DNA from: Torreya grandis
Lineage: Eukaryota; Streptophyta; Pinopsida; Cupressales; Taxaceae
DNA length: 64,000 bases
Reading direction: 5' to 3'
Assembly (NCBI GenBank): GCA_037957365.1
Contig: JARHVA010000639.1
Coordinates: 4,640,001 to 4,704,000, forward strand
Shown: positions 9,937 to 22,173 of the stretch, piece by piece
Position numbering within the stretch: the first letter of the stretch is position 1
Layout: each line of letters starts with the position of its first letter
Notes under the pieces: model-generated
The model's input: only the letters and a program-made list of their open reading frames with translations
Database searches by the model: none
What the model was told of the DNA's origin: nothing
Translations under genes and position numbers: made by a program

Positions 9937-11797
9937 GGTGCAAAGTAAATAAGATGGTGATTCATGGCTATGTATAAATATTTTTTTGAATAAGGTGTAC
10001 TTCAGGGGCTAAGTTATGAAAAGTAATTATATATTTTAATAGTTGTGAAAATATGGTTTCTAAATAAATTGTAGATAAACTAGGTCTGCAATATGAAAAT
10101 CATCTATATTCTTACTTAATCTCATTGTTTAAGAAAGAAAATGAAGTTATAGTAGATAAAAGTTATTTAATAAAGTTTTCTATAGGAAAATATTATAGGG
10201 ATGAAACATGGTGTTATTTTATCCTAATGGATGCATATCATCTGATATTACGAACACCATGAAAATATGACATAAAATAAATACCTGATGGAGCAAGGAA
10301 TACATATATATTTTTGAAAGGTAGTTTTATTACCTATTAAAAAACAAGGACATGTAGAAATCATTTTTTCCATAAAATAGTTTATCAATGACATGAACCT
10401 TACGTGTTGTTGTTATGAATTAATAGCAAAGAAAACAGATACATAATTTGTGAAAATACTGTCAAAAGCAATTAAAATGTTGAAATAAAAGGTAAATGTT
10501 ATACCTGATAGTTGATAGATTATTTACCACCAAACAAGAACATTCAAAATAATATTGAATTGATTACAAGATCAGCTCTACCAAATCAAGAAGCTTATAT
10601 GATGTGCTTAAAATAACATCAATAGTTGAATAGACATGTTACTGAATTAGAGAGAAAGTGTGTGGTGAGCAAGATCAATAGTCTATGTGCAACAATAGCA
10701 TGTCTAACTCCAAATAAAGATAGAACACGGAATATATGTGTGGATAAAAAATTAATCAATAAAATAACCACCAAATACATATTTCCTATACCTCACCTAG
10801 ATGATATGATGGATTTATAGGATAAAAATACTTTACTAATATTGATCTAAGGAGTGGCTGCTATCAAATTCAAATTCATGAAGGAGATGAAAGGAAAAGA
10901 ACATTAAAGACTAGCAATGGCTAATATGAATGTGATGCCATTTTGATTGTGCAATGCACCAGAAATATTTAAGAGAATGAGCAAGATGATTTTTGTGTAT
11001 AACTGTGTGCATATTTTTTGATCAATATGTTTTAAATCACTCTCCATGATTCATCCTCAGAAAAATAGACAAGAAAATAATTAGAACTGAAGACCCAACT
11101 TCCTTTTGAATATTTCTAAGATACACTAAGCTATTGAATATTTCCATGAAAATAATTAAATGTGTATGAAATTTTCCAAGAGAAATGGTCTAAAGGTGAC
11201 AAGCAATGGCATACCTATGATCTGTCAAGGGGGAGAGTAGACTGGAAAAAGTCCACGATACAAATTTTAAGTGAATTTTTTTTGGTTCAAAGCTATGACA
11301 AGTTGGGTCTATAGTTCTTATTATTTTATTGTGTATTTTCCTGAGGATGAATCATGGAGCGTGATTCGAAATGCATCAATAAAAAACTATGCACATAGTT
11401 ATACCCAAAAATCATCTTGCTCATTCATATGGACTATGAAAACATCAAAACTCTTATTTAAGAGAATGATGAATATAGATCTGTAAGATTACATTTATAA
11501 TTTTGTAGTGGTTTACGTTAATGATATTTTTATATTTAAAAAGATTAAAGAAGAGAACTTAAAGTGTTTGATAATGGTATTAGAATTGTCAATAAAGGAG
11601 AATATCTATGTAAATTTGAAGAAGTCATTATTCTAAATAGTTAAATATTTTTGGGATTTGTAGTTTTATATAATGGTGTAAGAATGGCAAAAGAAAAAGT
11701 AAAGGTGATTATTGAGTCAAAAAAATAACAATAACATATCTCATGAGGGTAAAATAATATGTCAATACAAAGGAAACAAAAAAAATCTTTCAATTGT
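9937..11797 (+). pseudogene. Protease-RT region of B2 with foldback insertion
   Basis: This is the homologue of B1. The protease reads VDKLGLQYENHLYSYLI after 10070 and keeps DETWC near 10200; several substitutions and stops follow. RT begins near 10626 ([30 protein letters not shown]). The foldback occupies 10979-11422. Beyond it the FVVVYVNDIF-type block contains the expected catalytic site with Asn in place of the first Asp (~11505-11535). About 115 bp present in the 25650-25790 copy are missing here around 11717, where TTATTGAGTC runs straight into AAAAAAATAACAATAACAT. Confidence 0.82.
10979..11422. mobile_element. Foldback/MITE-like element in the RT of B2
   Basis: It has the same 444-bp length and ends (GAGCAAGATGATTT / AAATCATCTTGCTC) as the element in B1. 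TATTTAAGAGAATGA occurs at the left edge (~10966-10980) and again about 33 bp beyond the right inverted repeat (~11456-11470). That is compatible with a 15-bp target duplication. Confidence 0.75.
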
Positions 11798-11849
11798 TGA
11801 AGAAAAAGGTGAAATAAATATCTCTTTTAGCATCACCATATTTTAACAA

Positions 11850-13690
11850 AGTTTTGAGCTAGATTGTGATGTTTCACATGTTGGTATTGGTGTTGTGTTG
11901 AGTCAAGAAGGGATGCCAATAACATATTTTACTCGGAAGTTGAATAAATTTAGAAATAATTATTCTACATATGATGTTTATTTTTATGTAATTTTACAAG
12001 AATTAAGACATTAGAGGTATTATTTGGTGCTTAAGGAATTAATCATATTTATAGACTATGAGACCTTGAAATATGTAAACACTCAAAATAATTTAAATAT
12101 TAGACATGTAAAGTGAGTGTCTTTATTTTAGATATATACATTTGTTTTGAAATATAAATTAAGAAATCAAAATCATGTGGCTAATTATTTCAAGATGCGT
12201 GTGACACTATTAACTACTATGGTGAGTGAAGTAGTTAGACTTAAATTTGTTAATGATTTGTATGATACTGATCTAGATTTTTTTAAGATGATTTAATAAT
12301 TGAGGAATCCATTAGTAGGTGATGCATATGTTATTCATGATGACTATCATATATAATATGGTTATCTCTTCAAGGGAAAATAGCTATGTTTATGAGAGAT
12401 AATATTATGATATAATTACAAAATGGTGATTTGAGTGGATGCTTTGGTGAGAATAAGACAATAAATTTATTGGAGGAGATTCATTTTTTGCCAAAGATGA
12501 AGAGAGATGTGGCAAAGCATGTTTCAAGATACATCGTATTTGCAGTGTCTAAAACCTATGCATAAAACATAGGGTTGTACATGCCATTACCAATACCAAG
12601 ATGACATGGATAAAGTTGAGTATGGAATTTGTATTGGGGATACAAAACACACATAGGAGTAATGAATCAAATTTAGTTGTTGTAGATAGGATTTCGAAGA
12701 TGGTTCATTTTATTTTATGTAACAAAACCAATGATGCCACTAGAGTAAAATATTTATTTTTTAAAGAAGTTGGGAGATTTCATGGTGTTCCAAAAAACAT
12801 AATTTGAGATAGGGATAAAAAGATTGTATGTCGCTTTTGAGGACTCTATAGAATAATTGAGAAACTAAACTAAAATTTAGTAGTGCATACCACTGACAAA
12901 TATATGGACAAATAGAAGTAATAAAGATGATATTTAAAAATTTGTTGAGATGTATAGTTGGAGAGAAACCTAAGTATTGGGACTTGGATTTGAAACAAGA
13001 TAATTTTGTAGATAAAAGTTTTATGAATAGATCAACAAAGAAAAACCATTTCAGTTTGTTTTTGGTAGAATCCTAAGGGTTTTTTAGATTTGGTGCAATC
13101 ACCAATTGTAGAATAGGTTAGTGATTATGTAAAACCATTTGTAGAGAACGTACAACATCTCAATATGAAGTAAGAAAAAACTATATGAAATCCATAAAAA
13201 TTATAAGGTAGAAAAAGATGTAATAATAAGGTAAAATGTATTTGAAAAATGAGATTTGGTGATGTTGTATTTTAGAAAAAAATGTCCTCAAGGAACAAGT
13301 ATAAGAATATTGGTCCATGCAGAATTGTGAATAAAATAAATGTCAATGCTTATGAGGTAACTTTACCACATAATGTTTATATTTATTAAATATTTAATGT
13401 TTCATATTTATATGCATTTATTATAAAATATGATGAATAGGAATAAGATAAATAAGTGAATTGGTAGAAATAGGTGCCAAGGAAGAAGAAAGAGAAGATA
13501 GTGCAAGTTATGGATAAGAAGATAGTGAACACAAGACAAAGAAGCTATAACTAGTATTTGGTACAATGGAAAAGACAACAATAGGGAGACACCACTTATA
13601 TTTTAGGATGAAAGTTGAATAAAATTGACAAGAATAAATAGCAAGAGTGTATTCTGGAAAATGAGTTGAGTTATTTTCAACTAGAGGATA
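11850..13690 (+). pseudogene. RNase H, integrase and chromodomain-like tail of B2
   Basis: RNase H is seen as CDVSHVGIGVVLSQEGMPITYF (11868-11930) and later STYDVYFYVIL and LKYVNTQNNLNIRHVK. Integrase shows GENKTINLLEEIHFLPKMKR (~12450-12510). It continues with an open block 12601-12807 covering the core strand around the first catalytic Asp, SMEFVLGI, where Asp is replaced by Glu, then VVVDRISKMVHFILCNKT and RFHGVPKNII. The GPY/F-like region reads KYKNIGPCRIVNKINVNAYE (~13300-13360). A chromodomain-like end (VMDKKIVNTRQRSY, LVQWKR; ~13508-13575) follows and stops just before the 3' LTR. There are many stops. Confidence 0.82.
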
Positions 13691-13691
13691 A

Positions 13692-14261
13692 TGATGTGGG
13701 CATCTATCTTGTGGAGGCTATAAATTTTTATTTGAGAAACCATTTGGTCTCTCATTTTTGTCAAAACAAATAGAGAGAATAATATATCCATAATCTAGTT
13801 AATCAATTATGATAGATTTAAAAATAATCCAGTGGTCAAATGTGACCATCAAAGGGTATAAAATTACATTTTAATATATTTTCTAGCATTTTTATAATTT
13901 TAAAAATTATATATATTTTTTAATTGGACATGAATTATGAGTTAAAATTTGTCCAATAATATAAATATAGTATGTAGAGGATAAGTCAATTTATTTAGGT
14001 CCATTTAAACTTGCATGTAAAAAATGCTAAAAATATTAATTGTAAAAATAGTAAGATCAATTAAATTTAGATAACATTTTGATTTATTTATATTTTTCAA
14101 TTTTATATATCAACTCTAATTTAGAAATGAAATTTATTTGAATAATATTATATAATTATTTTAATTCATTCATTGAAAATCCACAAATATTAATATTTAT
14201 GAATCCTAAATAAATTGTGCCTATTGAAAATTTCCTTTACTAATTTCTAGTTTCATCAACA
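13692..14261 (+). repeat. 3' LTR of B2
   Basis: It starts TGATGTGGGCATCTATCTTG right after the purine-rich AACTAGAGGATAA and ends TTTCATCAACA. The pair is described under the 5' LTR at 8227. Confidence 0.8.
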
Positions 14262-17200
14262 ATAACAAGATAGTTCCTAAATTTTTAACTAAAATAGGAA
14301 AATGGTGTTGGATTCATCTTTTGACATTGATTTCATATTCCTAATCCAAAAACATTCCATATACAGTCGTCCATTATTTTCTGTTATGTCCTTTTTCAAT
14401 CTAGTAATTAACCTTGTAGGTATTGAATCAATGCAAATTTAGAAAATTTATACACGAGGACACTTGTTTCATGCATTGATAAATAATCTAAAATCAAGGC
14501 ACTGACCTTTTTAAGATAGGCTAGTAAAACCATGGTGTGATAAAAAAAATGATTTTTAAAAGTGTGCACCTTAACCTAATTTTACATTGTTTGATTTGAT
14601 ACAAGCTTCAATACAATATCACATATTTATAGATCATGTTCATTAAATGCATAAATTGTTTGTCATAAAAATTAGGCCAAGAAATTATTGTGTATAGCTA
14701 AATCTATTGAAACAAAAAGACAATCAAGCTTAAAATAAATAATAATTAAAATATATTTGCATCAAAGGATTCTTATTTATTCTATTGCACATTTAACTCT
14801 TTGTTGAAATTAGCCACCACATACCTTTACATCAACAAATGACACTGCATTAATAAATATTAATCACATTTATAATATAAATGCCATAGTAATTGCATGT
14901 AAAGAAAAAATCCAATTATGTTTTTTCATAAATTAAATTTTTTTCCTATCTACATCTTATTATTTTCCAATCACATAATTAATTTTTTACCCATTTAAAC
15001 AGTGGAAAGCTTTATTGCATCTTTTCAACACTCATTTTTTATAGAATCTTGCATTTTTTCAAAAGTAAAAAATACGATGGGCTCAACATATCATAAAAAT
15101 AGCTCTTAAATTTTCCTTATCTTTTTAGATTTTTGGACATTTTCAACTTTCCTTAACTAATAATTTTAGGTATAATAATTAAGCTTATGATTACTAAATA
15201 CATTGGTCACTGACAATAATCTATTTTTCAAAGATTACCAGATGTTATTTTTGCCTTTCATTAACATTGATTATGCATTCTTATTGCCCTTAACATTTTT
15301 AAGAAGAAAATCACATCACATTCACAATCAAACATTAATTGTATTGATATTCAATTTTATTATGTGTTTCATCTCCATTTCCATTTTCCATTTTCATTAC
15401 ATTTGTATGACATTATTTACAAAAATATGCACATTGATACTTCAATAATATCTTTTCAATTATGGTCGACCAAAGTTTTCACATAAAACAATTAATCTTA
15501 GTATCAATACATTTATTTGTCGGTCTATTAACTATGTATACATTAACATCTTCTCATTTTATTTATTCAACTAAAATAATCAATTATCTGTATTAGTTTT
15601 ATGCAAATTAAATAACCATCTTCCTAATTAATAATCTAATCCCCCTTCTTCTTATATATTTCCCACACCATAATAATCCTTCGACATACCCCACATTATA
15701 TTAATCAATTATTTATCCCATTAATACTCCATCAACCTATTAATCCTACTTCATTTAATAACCACTTACCCATGTATCAATTTTAAATTCAAAATATACT
15801 GCCTACCATGCCTAACCTACCTATCTATGGCCTTTCCTAAAAACCTAGTTCCTTAAATCCATCTAAAACCCCTAATATAATTCTCATTAATCTCTAATGA
15901 GGTCTAGAATTATGTAAATCTAAAAACCTCCTTTAATCTCTCCACTCCTCTAAAACCCTATAAATCATGAAGATTCTTAGGAATTAAATTTCTTTTTTAC
16001 TCCCTCAACCACCCTTATAAATAACTATGCAAGGTCCTTGCTTAGACTAATTGGAAAATACACAAGCTCACATAGCCTTCATAATCTCACATTGTACCCA
16101 TAATCCTAGTTTTGTATCTAAAGCTATGAATCCCTTTGCATCTATTTTGAAGTCTTGAAGTCATCTTGTGTTACAATTCAATATCATATAATCAAATTAC
16201 CCTTTGAGAAACATTTAAAGATATTGGAAGGAAGATTCAAATCAAAACAAAGTGATGGTAACAATATTTTGATTAAATTATGATTGCTTCTTCACTCTAT
16301 CATTGATGTTATTTTTTGTGAATTTTGAGTTGATTTAATTTATTTTGTATGTTTAGATTTATTATTCAAATTTTACAAACATACAAATTGATATTGTCAT
16401 CTTTTTCCCATAAGATTATCTAAACCTTTTTGAGAAATTAGATCCTACGTTCATTTTCAATAATTATATCAACTCAATCTTTTTTATATCTCAATCTGTG
16501 TTCCCTTACATATTTTAAACCTACAGTTTCTATGTATGACATGTACCATATCCACATGGTTTTATATTTTTAATGCCATCTAATCTTAGATAGATTTATT
16601 GTACAACATGAAGATGTTGTAGATTTTAAACTTCTACACATTTTAAAACAATAGTAAACTACATCTTTCACAATTTAAAGTCTCATAATTTGATACACAT
16701 CTTCCTCACAAATTCTTGAATACTTTTAGCGAGTGTAAATTTCTTTAGATTAAAGCAAATTTTGTTGTTTCTAAACTATGTAGTTCATATACAAACAGTA
16801 ATAAATATTTTTCACAATTTTGTGGCCCAATTTCTATTCACACTCAGAATCAACTAGTTCATGATGTAAAGTTTTTCTTAAAGGATTTATTTTTTCCCCT
16901 CTACTTAATTGATGGAGAAATACACAAGTGCTACATCATCTAGAACAATTGCCTCCATGTGGATGGAAAATTTATAGCAAAACTTATACACTAAATCATA
17001 TTCTAACTTTGCAATTAAAAAATTAATATAAATTTTATAATCCCTCCAAAAATTACTACTAAGTAATGAATATCTTTACCAACATATTTGCATACTACTA
17101 GTGAGCACAATAAATTTGCGATAGGTTCAAGTCTTTTATTTCCCTCATTTTTTTTAATTTATATATAATTTAAACAATACAAAGAAAACACTTTATACAA

Positions 17201-17960
17201 TAATTAGTTTTGATGTGTCTAATATTAAGATATTAAAATAAAAAATACTTTCTTTTTTACACAATTGATTAGTTTCCTTTACATATGATTCCTTGTTTTT
17301 CCTAGGTAAGTCATCTACATTAGCTATGAGCTGACTCTACAATATTAAACATAATTAGATCATCAATTATTTCATTATTTTATTATTATTTTACCAAAGA
17401 TTTAATGAATCTTCAAGAATAGATTTTATAAAAACATATTTTCAAATTTAACATAAAACATACTAAAAATTCTTTAAAATTCCTCATAATGTACCATATA
17501 TCTAACCTTAATGTTTCTTACTCTTACCTAAACCTCAACTACTTAAACTTTATATATACTAGCCATTTCTTAAGTCTTATTTAAAATATATATTGTATAC
17601 TTTCAATATACCTATAATACCATCTCCATTAGCCTAAATTAAATTTCAAATTAAAATATGTTTCTAGTTTAACAGTTACAATATCTTACTATTTTTTCAA
17701 TTTTTTTTCCAACATCACACAAACACTCAACCACTTGGTGGGACTTGTTTTTCTAATTATGGTTTTATTTATCATTTCAATCGAGTCTTACATCACATGT
17801 ATGTAACTAAATATTCAACTAGTAAGGAATTGTATGCAACTGAAAATTAAAATAGTAAGGAAATATTATTTACCATGCAAATATTATTGAAAAAGAAAAG
17901 GATGCCCGTTATTTTCTCCAGCATATTCATTATTGAAGAATTGTTTTTTTTTGGTCACTT
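14262..17960. other. AT-rich flank of B2, no supportable gene
   Basis: About 3.7 kb with long poly-A and poly-T runs. Around 15640-16200 the composition shifts to C-rich, CTAAAACCC-type words. A TATA-like box CTTATAAATAACT lies at ~16012-16024, followed by a segment (GAAGTCTTGAAGTCATCTTG, ~16149) that resembles the transcribed part of a plant LTR. This is only a suspicion. Short open frames, such as the one at 15203, have no recognisable domain. The right edge is the tandem-duplication junction. Confidence 0.5.
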
Positions 17961-18477
17961 ATTGCAGGAGAGTCAGGATACTATGAGGACTCTCAAGGAG
18001 AATATTGCTAAGGCACAGAATCAACAGAAGCAGTATGCAGATCAGCGGAGGACAGAGCAATTTTTTGATGTGGGTGACATGGTCTATCTTAAGCTGCAGC
18101 CTTACCATAAGTCTACTCTTAGGAAGAGTGGGGCAGAGAAGCTTAAGCCATGTTACTACGGTCCTTTTAGGATCTTGAGACGTGTTGGAGAGATGGATTA
18201 TGAGCTAGAACTTCCGACAGAGAGCAAGGTACACAATGTTTTTCATGTATCACGCCTCAAAAAGGAGTTAGGACACCGTGTGATACCTTCTACAGTTTTA
18301 CCTCCCTTAGATGATGAGGGAAAGTTGATTTTAGTACCTGAGTCAGAGAGACAGTTGTGTAGGAGGACTATCAGGGAATATTTGGTAAAGTGGAGAGATT
18401 TGCCAGTGGAGGATGCGACATCGGAAAGCGAGGATATTTTACAGCATCCAGAGTTGAGATTGTTTGAGGACAAGTAA
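17961..18477 (+). pseudogene. Integrase C-terminus and chromodomain of A, duplicated copy (open)
   Basis: This is the copy of 3999-4536. It stays open for over 500 bp, with an unrelated 85-bp AT-rich leader (from an ATG at 17875) fused upstream by the duplication junction. Reading: coiled LLQESQDTMRTLKENIAKAQ, then the GPY/F module YYGPFRILRRVGEMDYELEL, FHVSRLKKELGH, and chromodomain TIREYLVKWRDLPVEDATSE. Where copy 1 has TAG stops (4069, 4135) this copy has CAG (18031, 18097). However, the conserved chromodomain Trp is Ser here, and a 15-bp in-frame deletion removes the ILEYR segment that opens the chromodomain. The AT-rich leader makes expression doubtful, and methyl-lysine binding is unlikely. 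Confidence 0.85.
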
Positions 18478-18494
18478 TTTTAGGAGGGGCAGAC

Positions 18495-19616
18495 TGTCAT
18501 GTCCCCTTCTAGTTAACATCTTTTTGAGCGGATGATTAGCCTATTATGCAACCCTCGTAGGTTGATGGGATGGATAGAGGGTCTGGATGGAGCTGGGCTT
18601 GGCTTTCGTTCGGGCTCTTTCAGACATGAATTAAGGGAGATATTAATATTTGATTGATTTAATCAAATATTAATTATTTGGTCTAATTTTAATTAAATAT
18701 TAATTATTAATATTTTGGTCTAATTTTAAAAAAACCCTAATTCTAATTTAAGAAACCCTAAGTCTAATTTAAGGAAATCTAATTTTAGCAAGCACACCTT
18801 TGGAGGGTATAAGAGTTTCTCATGGGAGAGAGTTTGTTTTATGATTGATTATTGATATTGATTCTTGTTAATAATTCTTCTATGAAGACTAAGACAAGGG
18901 TTCCAAGATTCCATTTGCATTGAAGAACGTCAACTCTTCATTGTGGCGATTCAAAGGTTATGAGAGATCAATCGATCTATTGCAAAATTGAGAGATAAAT
19001 TCATACAGAAGTTATCATAGGGGTTTACAAGTTTGAGAGATAACTTCATACAAAAGCTATCACAAGGGTTCACGGGTATTTCTTTATTTGGGTTTTGATT
19101 CAATAATTATCTAGATATAGATCTTTTGTATTAGACCATAGTTCTCTAGATCAGGATCAAGCATATAGGTTGTGCTATATTGGCGGCCGTAAGAAGTTTG
19201 TACGGATCCATGAAAATCTGTACGCATCAGCAGAAAGATCAGACACTAACATCGGCAAGCAGAGCCCTACAGAGACTGACATTGGCTGACCTCTCACCAT
19301 TGTCGGCAGTTTAACGACCCCAATCTACCGACGATGATAGTATAACTGACATCAGCGATTGTGTTTTTGACACAGCAGGCCGAGACGTACCAGATCTAGA
19401 TTTATTTCCCAGTTTGCAAAATATTCAGGCTATTAAGGCCATATTTTCAATATTCTTTGTATACCTGATAGAGGACCTCTATTGTAAGCATATGACCAAA
19501 TAGATAAGAGATTATAATGTGATTTATTTATCTATTTGAAGATATTTTGCACAAATATAGATAAGCAATTCAATAATATTCAGTTTCAGATTTGAAGGGA
19601 AACAGGGGATATTACA
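18495..19616 (+). repeat. LTR of element A (second copy, ~1122 bp)
   Basis: It begins TGTCATGTCCCC, preceded by the purine tract, and ends GGGGATATTACA. It carries the same 45-bp doublet as the first copy. Several CpG sites of the TGACGTCGG cluster have become TpG or CpA. Confidence 0.88.
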
Positions 19617-19617
19617 G

Positions 19618-19629
19618 TGGTATCAGAGC
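19618..19629 (+). other. Primer-binding site (initiator-Met tRNA), second copy
   Basis: TGGTATCAGAGC one base after the LTR end. It is followed by the same short leader and a second LTR-terminus-like end (AGATATTACA, ending 19670) before B1 resumes. Confidence 0.9.
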
Positions 19630-19670
19630 TTTTGTCTTGATATATTCCCTATTGGACACGAGATATTACA

Positions 19671-21628
19671 GGTGCAAAGTAAATAATATGGTGATTCATG
19701 GTTATGTATAAATATTTTTTTGAATAAGGTGTAATTCAGGAGGTAAGTTATGAAAAGTAATTATATATTGTAATAGTTTTGAAAATATGATTTCTAAATA
19801 AATGGTAGATAAATTAGGTCTGGAATGTGAAAATCATCTATATTCTTACTTAATCTCATGGTTTAAGAAAGGAAATGAAGTTATAGTAGATAAAGGGTAT
19901 TTAGTTAAGTTTTCTATAGGAAAATATTATAGGGATGAAACATGGTGTGATGTTATCCCAATGGATGCATGTCATATGGTATTAGGAACACCATGGAAAT
20001 ATGACATAAAATAAATACATGATGGAGCAAGGAATACATATATATTTTTTAAAGGTAGTACAAAGGTAGTTCTATTATCTATTAAAAAATAAGGACATGT
20101 AGAAATCATTATTTCCATAAAATAGTTTATCAATGACATGAAGCTTACATGTTGTTGTTATGAATAAATAAAAAAGAAAGAAGACACACAATTGGTGAAA
20201 ATACTATCAGAACAAGTAAAAGTGTTGAAATAAAAGGTAAATGTTTTAAATGATAGTTGATAGATGGTTTACCACCAAACAAGGTCATTCAAAATCATAT
20301 TTATTTGATTACAAGATCAGGTCTACCAAATCAAGAAGCTTATATGATGAGTCTAAAATAACATCTAGAGTTGAATAGACATGTTACTGAATTGGAGAGA
20401 AATTGTGTGGTGAGGAAGATCATGAGTCTATGTGCAACACTATCACTTTTAACTCCAAATAAATATAGAACGCGGAAGATATGTCTAGATAAAAAATTAA
20501 TCAATAAAATAACCACCAAATACATATTTCCTATACCTCACCTAGATGATATGATGGATTTATAGGACAAAAACACTTTACTAATATTGATCTATGGAGT
20601 GGCTACTATCAAATTTGAATTCATGAAAGAGATGAAAGGAAAATAACATTAAAGACTAGCGATGGCTTATATGAATGGATGGTGATGCCATTTTGATTGT
20701 GTAATGAACCAAAAACATTTGAAACAATGAGCAAGATGATTTTTATGTATAACTATGTGCATAGTTTTTTATCGACATGTTTTGAATCACTCTCCATGAT
20801 TCATCTTCAAGAAAATACACAAGAAAATAATTATAACTGAAGACGCGACTTACTTTTGAAGATTTTCAAGATACACTGAGCTGTTGAATATTTCCATGAA
20901 AAGAATTAAATGCATATGAAATTTGCCACGAGAAATGGTCTAAAAGTGACAAGAATGGTATACCTATGATCTGTGAAGTGGAAGAGTAGATTAGACAAAG
21001 TCCATGCTACAAATTTTAAGTGAAAATTTATTTTGTTCAAAGCTAAAGGAAGTTGGGTCTGTAGTTCTAATTATTTTCTTGTGTATTTTTCTAAAGATGA
21101 ATCATGGAGAGTGATTCAAAATGCATCAATCAAAAACAATGCACACAGTTATACCCATAAATCATCTTGCTCATTCATATGGACTGTGAAAACATCAAAA
21201 CTCTTATTTAAGAGAATGGTGAACATAGCTCTACAAGATTACATTTGTAATTTTGTAGTGGTTTACTTTAATGATATTTTTATATTCAAAAAGAGTAAAG
21301 AAGAGAACTTAAATTATTTGATAATGGTGTTATAATTGTTAATAAAGAATAATCTCTATGTAAATTTGAAGAAGTGATTATTCATAATATTTTAGTGCTT
21401 TTGGGATTTGTAGTTTTATAAGATGGTGTAAGAATGGTCAAAGAAAAAGTAAAGGTGATTATTGAGTGTCATATTCTGAGAAGCATATAAGAGGTAAGAT
21501 GTTTCCATGGTTTAGTACGTTTTTACAAAACATTTATTAGTATATTTTGTATTATTTTTACACCAATAACATATTGCATGAGGGGAAAATAATATGTCAA
21601 TACAAGGGAAATAAAATCTTTCAATTGT
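19671..21628 (+). pseudogene. B1 protease-RT fragment, second copy
   Basis: Duplicate of 5725-7680. The protease block is open at 19802-20014 (VDKLGLECENHLYSYL, CDVIPMDACHMVLGTPW) and is slightly closer to the family pattern than copy 1. RT starts at 20371. The foldback lies at 20729-21172. The RT active-site block FVVVYFNDIFIFKKSKEENL is open to 21335 and again has Asn-Asp. The region ends at 21628 with TTTCAATTGT, as in copy 1. Confidence 0.85.
20729..21172. mobile_element. Foldback/MITE-like element in B1, second copy
   Basis: 444-bp inverted-repeat element with ends GAGCAAGATGAT and ATCATCTTGCTC, at the same RT position as the other three copies. Confidence 0.75.
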
Positions 21629-22173
21629 AATTATGTGAATGGTTTGAATGAACTTATAATATGTCTATTGAAGATTACACAAACACCTCCATACTAGAAA
21701 TATATGTATATTTATCAATCTATGAAACTATATTAATGACATTAATGGCATTAATAATATAAATGCCTTCCTTCCCTTTGGTTAATGAATTTTTCATGGA
21801 TATTAATTGCAGAACCATTTTAAAATTTACTTGAAATTAATGTTCAATTCATATTGTGGAGGCCATTAATATTTGTTAATACAACTCCATCTATATCATA
21901 TTCAAATATCAAATAATTTGTGTGTAGTATTCTTCCTAGATTTTCTAAAATTACTAAAAATGTTATAACCATTAATAATAAGTACAATGGGATGTGATGT
22001 TAATTAGTATCCATGTCATGTGCAGGTTTCATTTCATGTTAATTTTTGTATGAATTATGATATGCCATGCATTGCATTCATGGAGATATGGTTATACATG
22101 GAGTTATTTATATATTTATTCTTTGATACAATTTTTCATCTTCTTTAACAAGAAAATGCTTAAATCAAATAAT
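21629..22173. other. Unassigned AT-rich flank, second copy
   Basis: Duplicate of 7681-8226 with a few substitutions. I see no gene in it. Confidence 0.6.

Larger units (their letters stand above)
8227..14261 (+). mobile_element. Ty3/gypsy element 'B2', both LTRs present, internally decayed
   Basis: The LTR pair is 8227-8796 and 13692-14261. The internal order is gag, protease, RT, RNase H, integrase and a short chromodomain-like tail. The flanks ATAAT (left) and ATAAC (right) fit a 5-bp target duplication with one change. The two LTRs differ at roughly a quarter of sites by eye, so the insertion is very old. Frequent stops occur in every domain. The RT carries the same foldback as B1. Relative to its copy at 22174-28315 it has lost about 115 bp near 11717. 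Confidence 0.85.
3999..17960. repeat. Tandem duplication, unit 1 (13,962 bp)
   Basis: Sequence from ATTGCAGGAG (4001) to the end of the AT-rich flank at GGTCACTT (17960) is repeated immediately downstream at 17961-31965. Left breakpoint: ...GGAGACTT/ATTGCAGG in element A. Right breakpoint of unit 2: ...GGTCACTT/GAAAATC. Junction: ...GGTCACTT/ATTGCAGG. The shared ACTT is a 4-base microhomology. The unit contains the end of A's integrase, LTR A, B1, B2 and flank. Confidence 0.95.

Noticed and set aside
15203..15448. 81-codon open frame, also present at 29256-29501
   Set aside because: Conserved only because the region is duplicated. AT-rich, hydrophobic by composition, no domain, no gene context.
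16012..16200. TATA-like box followed by LTR-like transcribed sequence
   Set aside because: No LTR partner, PBS or target duplication could be found, so it is kept as a remark in the flank entry only.
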